Shown in pieces: positions 63,852 to 64,000 of a stretch of DNA of 64,000 bases (the stretch's first letter is position 1; each line of letters begins with the position of its first letter). The notes beneath the pieces were generated by a model. That model saw only the letters and a list, made by a program, of their open reading frames with translations. It ran no database searches and was not told where the DNA came from. The translations under genes were made by a program, and so were the position numbers. The DNA comes from Polaribacter sp. Q13 (GTDB lineage: Bacteria; Bacteroidota; Bacteroidia; Flavobacteriales; Flavobacteriaceae): positions 578,001 to 642,000 of the forward strand of contig NZ_CP074436.1 in assembly GCF_016858305.2 (NCBI RefSeq), in the 5' to 3' direction.

Positions 63852-63934
63852 TGGGCGTTCCCTAAAAAGGGCAGGCTTTCCACTATATCTTTTTGCGAAA
63901 AACAAAAAGGATGTCGTTGCAATCCTTAACGCAT
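63852..63934. repeat. Folded intergenic element resembling a flavobacterial dispersed repeat
   Basis: GCGTT near the left end pairs with AACGC near the right end, and CTTTTTG pairs with CAAAAAG inside. Words such as GGGCGTTCCC, GGGCAGGCTTTCC and GGATGTCGTTGCAATCC resemble an intergenic repeat I recall from flavobacterial genomes. There is no second copy in the window to confirm it. Confidence 0.4.
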
Positions 63935-64000
63935 AAAAATATAGACTATAAGAAAAATTGATAGTTTATTTTTAGATAAGTATTTTTAGTTTTATTTACT

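Overview
The window looks like chromosome of a marine flavobacterium (Bacteroidota, Flavobacteriaceae, Polaribacter/Formosa-like). The DNA is AT-rich with few Shine-Dalgarno sequences. It carries a SusC/SusD pair, a type IX secretion sorting domain, many periplasmic sulfatases and small families typical of flavobacteria (Lacal_2735, DUF2452, TIGR03643). Genus is inference. No rRNA, tRNA, CRISPR array or intact transposase was seen. Region 1 (1-17.2 kb) is the downstream part of a locus for a sulfated, fucose-containing polysaccharide: six S1-type sulfatases, GH117, two GH43-like propeller proteins (the first cut by the window edge), GH2 and a GH29 alpha-L-fucosidase. No SusC/D pair is visible here and it may lie upstream. 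Between intact genes lie C-terminal scraps of a further GH117 and further sulfatases, so the locus has been remodelled by duplication and deletion. Region 2 (17.3-26.2 kb) is a sugar catabolic block. A LacI regulator diverges from a zinc alcohol dehydrogenase, UxaA-type dehydratase, UxaB-type reductase, amidohydrolase lactonase, SDR, FucP permease and RhaM-type mutarotase. The set closely resembles the non-phosphorylating L-fucose pathway known from Campylobacter jejuni, so it probably uses the fucose released by region 1. Two perfect 18-bp palindromes in the LacI/dehydrogenase gap are likely operators. A ~30-bp motif recurs before two sulfatase units, the fucosidase and fucP. Region 3 (26.8-30.7 kb) holds a frameshifted T9SS-sorted surface protein, a 56-residue exported peptide, an out-of-frame RhaM remnant and a di-haem cytochrome c peroxidase whose start lies inside that remnant. 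Region 4 (30.9-37 kb) holds a YchJ/SEC-C protein and a light/UV cluster: Lacal_2735, DUF2452, TIGR03643, photolyase, flavin reductase, DUF2256, FeS-type photolyase and CIA30. Region 5 (37-60 kb) is a second polysaccharide utilisation locus, probably for an acetylated beta-mannan: AraC regulator, SusC, SusD, surface lipoprotein, three related clan GH-A lipoproteins, GH130 phosphorylase, sodium-sugar symporter, GH2 beta-mannosidase, mannose-6-phosphate isomerase and a two-domain esterase. It lies exactly between a truncated fic pseudogene and an intact fic gene in direct orientation, as expected if it entered by single-crossover integration and could leave by recombination. Region 6 (60-64 kb) is housekeeping: mnmE, a MscS channel, a Dps-like ferritin and a DUF4870 membrane protein. 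All function calls are from reading motifs and family resemblance; no database search was run.
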